Positions 61,300-64,000 of a stretch of DNA of 64,000 nt are shown here, in pieces (position 1 is the stretch's first letter; each line of letters begins with the position of its first letter). Both the position numbers and the translations under genes were made by a program. Location: the NCBI GenBank assembly GCA_937898525.1, contig CALCBC010000066.1:49677-113676 (forward strand), in the 5' to 3' direction. The stretch is from an uncultured Sphingomonadales bacterium (GTDB lineage Bacteria; Pseudomonadota; Alphaproteobacteria; Sphingomonadales; Sphingomonadaceae). The notes below the pieces were generated by a model. The model was not told where the DNA came from. It saw only the letters and a list, made by a program, of their open reading frames with translations, and did no database searches.

Positions 61300-62097
61300 A
61301 TGATGAGGGGTATTGCGATCGCGCTGGCGATTGCGGCGGCCTGCACCCTGGCCGTCGACGTCACCGCGCAGACCAACGACGACGAGTACACGCCGCTCAA
61401 CTCGCGCATTCGGCGCGATCGGCAGTTTCCGACGGACATCGTCAATCGCTGGCGCAACGAGACGAGCGAGGTCAGCCGCAAGCGCAGCCGCGAAATGATG
61501 AACCAGTTCAGCCGCTGCATGTACAACCGCTCGCACGAAGGTGCGCTGTCGTTGCTCGAGCGAACAGACTTAGGGTTCGTGGAGTTCGAGCAGATAGGGC
61601 TGGACAACGACCGGGCACTGCGGAACTTCGGATTCCGCGACTGCCTGTCGCGTGTGGCGAACACGCACGGGACGGGGGTGCAGCTGCGCTTCTGGGCGGG
61701 GGCGCTGCGGCAGTGGCTGCTTCAGGAAGCTTACCTGGATCGCTACAAGAGCGAGCCGACCTGGGTGCGCTCGGGCGACTTCGTGGCCGAGCGCTCGCTG
61801 CGGCTGTCGGGGCAGAATCCGCAGGTGAAGAACGCGCTGGATTTCGCCGACTGCGTGGTGGCGACCGATCCCTATACGGCGGACTTCTTCTTCCGCACTT
61901 CTGCCGGGTCTTCGGAGGAGAGACAGGCCATGGGCGAACTCACGCCTTCGCTCGAGGCCTGCCTGCCGGAAGGTGTCCAGCTGGAGCTGTCACCTGTCCA
62001 ATTGCGCGTGTGGGTGGGCGAGGCGCTGTGGCACGCTGCGAACCATTCGAACGCGGCTCCCCGCGGATCGGCGCCCGGACAGGAGGCCGCGCAGTAG
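61300..62097 (+). CDS. Exported protein of unknown function between nuoF and nuoG
   Basis: 265 residues from ATG 61300 (the next codon is also ATG). Signal peptide (GIAIALAIAAACTLAVDVTA) with cleavage near residue 24. The mature protein is mainly helical with scattered cysteines (SRCMYNRSHEG, FRDCLSRVAN, FADCVVATDP, LEACLPEGV), possibly disulfide-bonded. No recognised domain. It splits nuoF from nuoG on the same strand. Codon use resembles its neighbours, so recent transfer is not evident. Confidence 0.75.
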   Translation: MMRGIAIALAIAAACTLAVDVTAQTNDDEYTPLNSRIRRDRQFPTDIVNRWRNETSEVSRKRSREMMNQFSRCMYNRSHEGALSLLERTDLGFVEFEQIGLDNDRALRNFGFRDCLSRVANTHGTGVQLRFWAGALRQWLLQEAYLDRYKSEPTWVRSGDFVAERSLRLSGQNPQVKNALDFADCVVATDPYTADFFFRTSAGSSEERQAMGELTPSLEACLPEGVQLELSPVQLRVWVGEALWHAANHSNAAPRGSAPGQEAAQ

Positions 62098-62199
62098 CGC
62101 TGTCGCGCTTCCCGACCTCCTCCGACCGGGGCCCGTTCTCCATGGCGGGACCGCGCGCGCCGTTCTCGCCCCCTAGGTTTTCGTTCTTGGAAGCGCCCG

Positions 62200-64000
62200 A
62201 TGCCTAAAGTCACCGTAGACGGTCAGGAAATCGAGGTCCCCGACGGGGCCACCGTGCTGCAGGCCTGCGAGCTGGCCGGCAAGGAGATCCCGCGCTTCTG
62301 CTATCACGAGCGGCTGAGCATCGCCGGCAACTGCCGGATGTGCCTGGTCGAGGTGAAGCCCGGGCCGCCGAAGCCGCAGGCGAGCTGCGCGCTGCCGGCT
62401 GCCGACGGCCAGGAAATCCGCACCGACAGCCCGATGGTCAAGGCCGCGCGCGAGGGGGTGATGGAGTTCCTCCTGATCAACCACCCGCTCGACTGCCCGA
62501 TCTGCGACCAGGGTGGCGAATGCGACCTGCAGGACCAGGCCATCGCCTATGGCCGCGGCGCCTCGCGCTACGAGGAAAACAAGCGCGCGGTGACCGAGAA
62601 GTACATGGGCCCGCTGATCAAGACGGTCATGACCCGCTGCATCCACTGCACCCGCTGCGTGCGCTTCTCCGAAGAGATCGCCGGGGTCGACGAGATCGGC
62701 GCGCTGTACCGCGGCGAGGACATGCAGATCACGACCTATCTCGAACAGGCGGCGAAGCACGAGCTCAGCGCCAACGTGATCGACCTGTGCCCGGTCGGGG
62801 CGCTGACCAGCGCCCCCTACGCCTTCGAAGCCCGGCCGTGGGAGCTCAAGAAGACGCTCGGCATCGACGTCAGCGACGCGATGGGATCGAACATTCGCGT
62901 CGACAGCCGCGGGCGCGAGGTCATGCGCGTGCTCCCGCGCAACAACGACGACGTCAACGAAGAGTGGCTCAGCGACAAGGCGCGCTACCAGGTCGAAGGC
63001 CTGACGCGGCGCCGGCTCGACAAGGTGTGGATCCGTCGCAAGGGCAAGCTCGAGCGGGCGAGCTGGAGCGAGGCGTTCGCGGCGATCGCCAGGGCGAAGC
63101 CCGGCGCGAGCATCGCCGCGGTGGCCGGCGACCTCGTCGACTGCGAGACGATGTTCGCAGCCAAGGCGCTGCTGCGCGCCATGGGCTCGACCCTGATCGA
63201 AAGCCGCCAGGGCGGGATGGCCTATCCGGTCGACAACCTCGCGGCGGTCAATTTCAACTCGACCTTCGCCGGGATCGAGGAGGCCGACGCGGTCCTCATC
63301 GTCGGCAGCCACGTGCGCTGGGAAGCGCCGCTGCTCAACGTGCGGCTGCGCAAGGCCGCCAAGCGCGGCGCGAAGATGTTCATCCTCGGGCCGCACTGGG
63401 AGCCCACTTATCCGGCCGAGTTCCTCGGCGACGACGCGGCGGTGCTCGGCAAGCTGCCGGCGCACGTGAGCGAAGCGATGGAGAAGGCCGAGCGGCCGGC
63501 GGTGATCGTCGGCGCGGGCGGCCTCGTCGCGGGGGCGCTCGGCCCGGCGCTGGTTCTCGCCGAGACGTGGAAGCTGGTCCGCGACGGGTGGAACGGCTTC
63601 AACGTGCTGCACCTCGCTGCCGCGCGGATGGGCGCGCTCATGCTCGGCTTCGCGCAGAAGGGCGGCATGGCCGATCTCGTCGCGGCCAGGCCCAAGGTAC
63701 TGCTCTCGCTCGGAGCGGACGAGATGGACTACGGGCCGTTCGAAGGCACGCTCAAGGTCTACATCGGGCACCACGGCGACAAGGGCGCGCACGCGGCGGA
63801 CGTGATCCTGCCGGCGAGCGCCTACACCGAAAAGGCCGGGACCTACGTCAACGCCGAAGGCCGCGTGCAGTTCGCCGACAAGGCGGTGTTCGCGCCGGGC
63901 GATGCGCGCGAGGACTGGACGATCCTGCGCGCGCTGGCCGACGCGTTCGGCGTCACGGTCGGCTTCGACAGCTTCGACGAGCTGCGCGCAGCGATGATCG
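62200..64000 (+). CDS. nuoG: NADH-quinone oxidoreductase subunit G (3' end outside window)
   Basis: 600 residues visible from ATG 62200, open to the window end. [2Fe-2S] domain: IPRFCYHERLSIAGNCRMCL with a further cysteine in PQASCALPAADG. Histidine/cysteine [4Fe-4S] INHPLDCPICDQGGECDLQD, then TRCIHCTRCVRFSEEIAG and NVIDLCPVGALTS for the next clusters. A molybdopterin oxidoreductase-like domain follows (VLIVGSHVRWEAPLLN). ggaag precedes the start. Confidence 0.96.
   Translation, partial: MPKVTVDGQEIEVPDGATVLQACELAGKEIPRFCYHERLSIAGNCRMCLVEVKPGPPKPQASCALPAADGQEIRTDSPMVKAAREGVMEFLLINHPLDCPICDQGGECDLQDQAIAYGRGASRYEENKRAVTEKYMGPLIKTVMTRCIHCTRCVRFSEEIAGVDEIGALYRGEDMQITTYLEQAAKHELSANVIDLCPVGALTSAPYAFEARPWELKKTLGIDVSDAMGSNIRVDSRGREVMRVLPRNNDDVNEEWLSDKARYQVEGLTRRRLDKVWIRRKGKLERASWSEAFAAIARAKPGASIAAVAGDLVDCETMFAAKALLRAMGSTLIESRQGGMAYPVDNLAAVNFNSTFAGIEEADAVLIVGSHVRWEAPLLNVRLRKAAKRGAKMFILGPHWEPTYPAEFLGDDAAVLGKLPAHVSEAMEKAERPAVIVGAGGLVAGALGPALVLAETWKLVRDGWNGFNVLHLAAARMGALMLGFAQKGGMADLVAARPKVLLSLGADEMDYGPFEGTLKVYIGHHGDKGAHAADVILPASAYTEKAGTYVNAEGRVQFADKAVFAPGDAREDWTILRALADAFGVTVGFDSFDELRAAMI

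Overview
The window is a GC-rich (by eye about two-thirds G+C) chromosomal segment from an alphaproteobacterium, most likely order Sphingomonadales (Erythrobacteraceae or Sphingomonadaceae). The evidence is an exosortase A (XrtA/EpsH) exopolysaccharide locus of the sphingomonad type, an RNase E with an acidic insertion in its S1 domain, a NADH dehydrogenase operon whose NuoC carries a long basic tail, and short palindromic repeats of the kind that translate as PELVEGR. I see no tRNA, rRNA, CRISPR array, transposase, integrase or phage structural gene.

Layout. 1-3522: two tandem TPR-sulfotransferase paralogues (the first cut by the window edge), with a small converse ORF resembling proteins found beside integrases. 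3557-9872: compact housekeeping run (ispE, N-formylglutamate amidohydrolase, ilvD, lipoprotein, nnr, RNA methyltransferase), many genes overlapping by 4-20 nt. 9882-27856: the XrtA locus. A leftward arm holds a fused hydrolase, an acyl carrier protein and an acyltransferase. The rightward arm starts 22 nt away with an acyl-CoA ligase and a PLP decarboxylase, then the polysaccharide export lipoprotein, chain-length protein, tyrosine kinase, outer-membrane barrel, AAA ATPase, deacetylase, FemAB protein, glycosyltransferase, exosortase A and an asparagine-synthase-like amidotransferase. A probable DSF signal synthase (RpfF-like) follows at 28019.

29017-35131: zapE/GFA/sdhB on the minus strand, divergent from a cyclase-like protein plus a zinc alcohol dehydrogenase, then a YCII-domain protein and an ECF42-type sigma factor with a candidate ECF42 promoter. 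35128-38493: an unusual trio (ATP-grasp ligase, PLP-enzyme-like protein, nucleotidyltransferase). Two convergent gene ends in this stretch share a CTAG that holds both stop codons. 38550-55052: rne, cell-wall amidase, PBP1A, exported peroxiredoxin, prfB, secreted beta-propeller protein, several lipoproteins (one with a methyltransferase fold), a flavin oxidoreductase, a TbpB-like lipoprotein, a 26-codon remnant of an ammonium transporter, an SH3 protein and a thiolase. 55624-64000: the start of the nuo operon (A, B, C, D, E, F, partial G) with three extra genes inside it: a cupin, a 48-residue two-helix membrane protein, and an exported protein whose start codon directly follows a run of nine G.

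How it fits together. The central XrtA block should make, modify and export an exopolysaccharide and process exported proteins, but this copy of exosortase A ends before the EpsI-like tail and no PEP-CTERM substrate is encoded here. The DSF synthase directly downstream suggests a cell-density link to surface polysaccharide. The most interesting signals are the repeat-mediated fusion of the two XrtA hydrolases, the DSF synthase position, the ATP-grasp/PLP/NTP-transferase trio, and the extra genes inside nuo.
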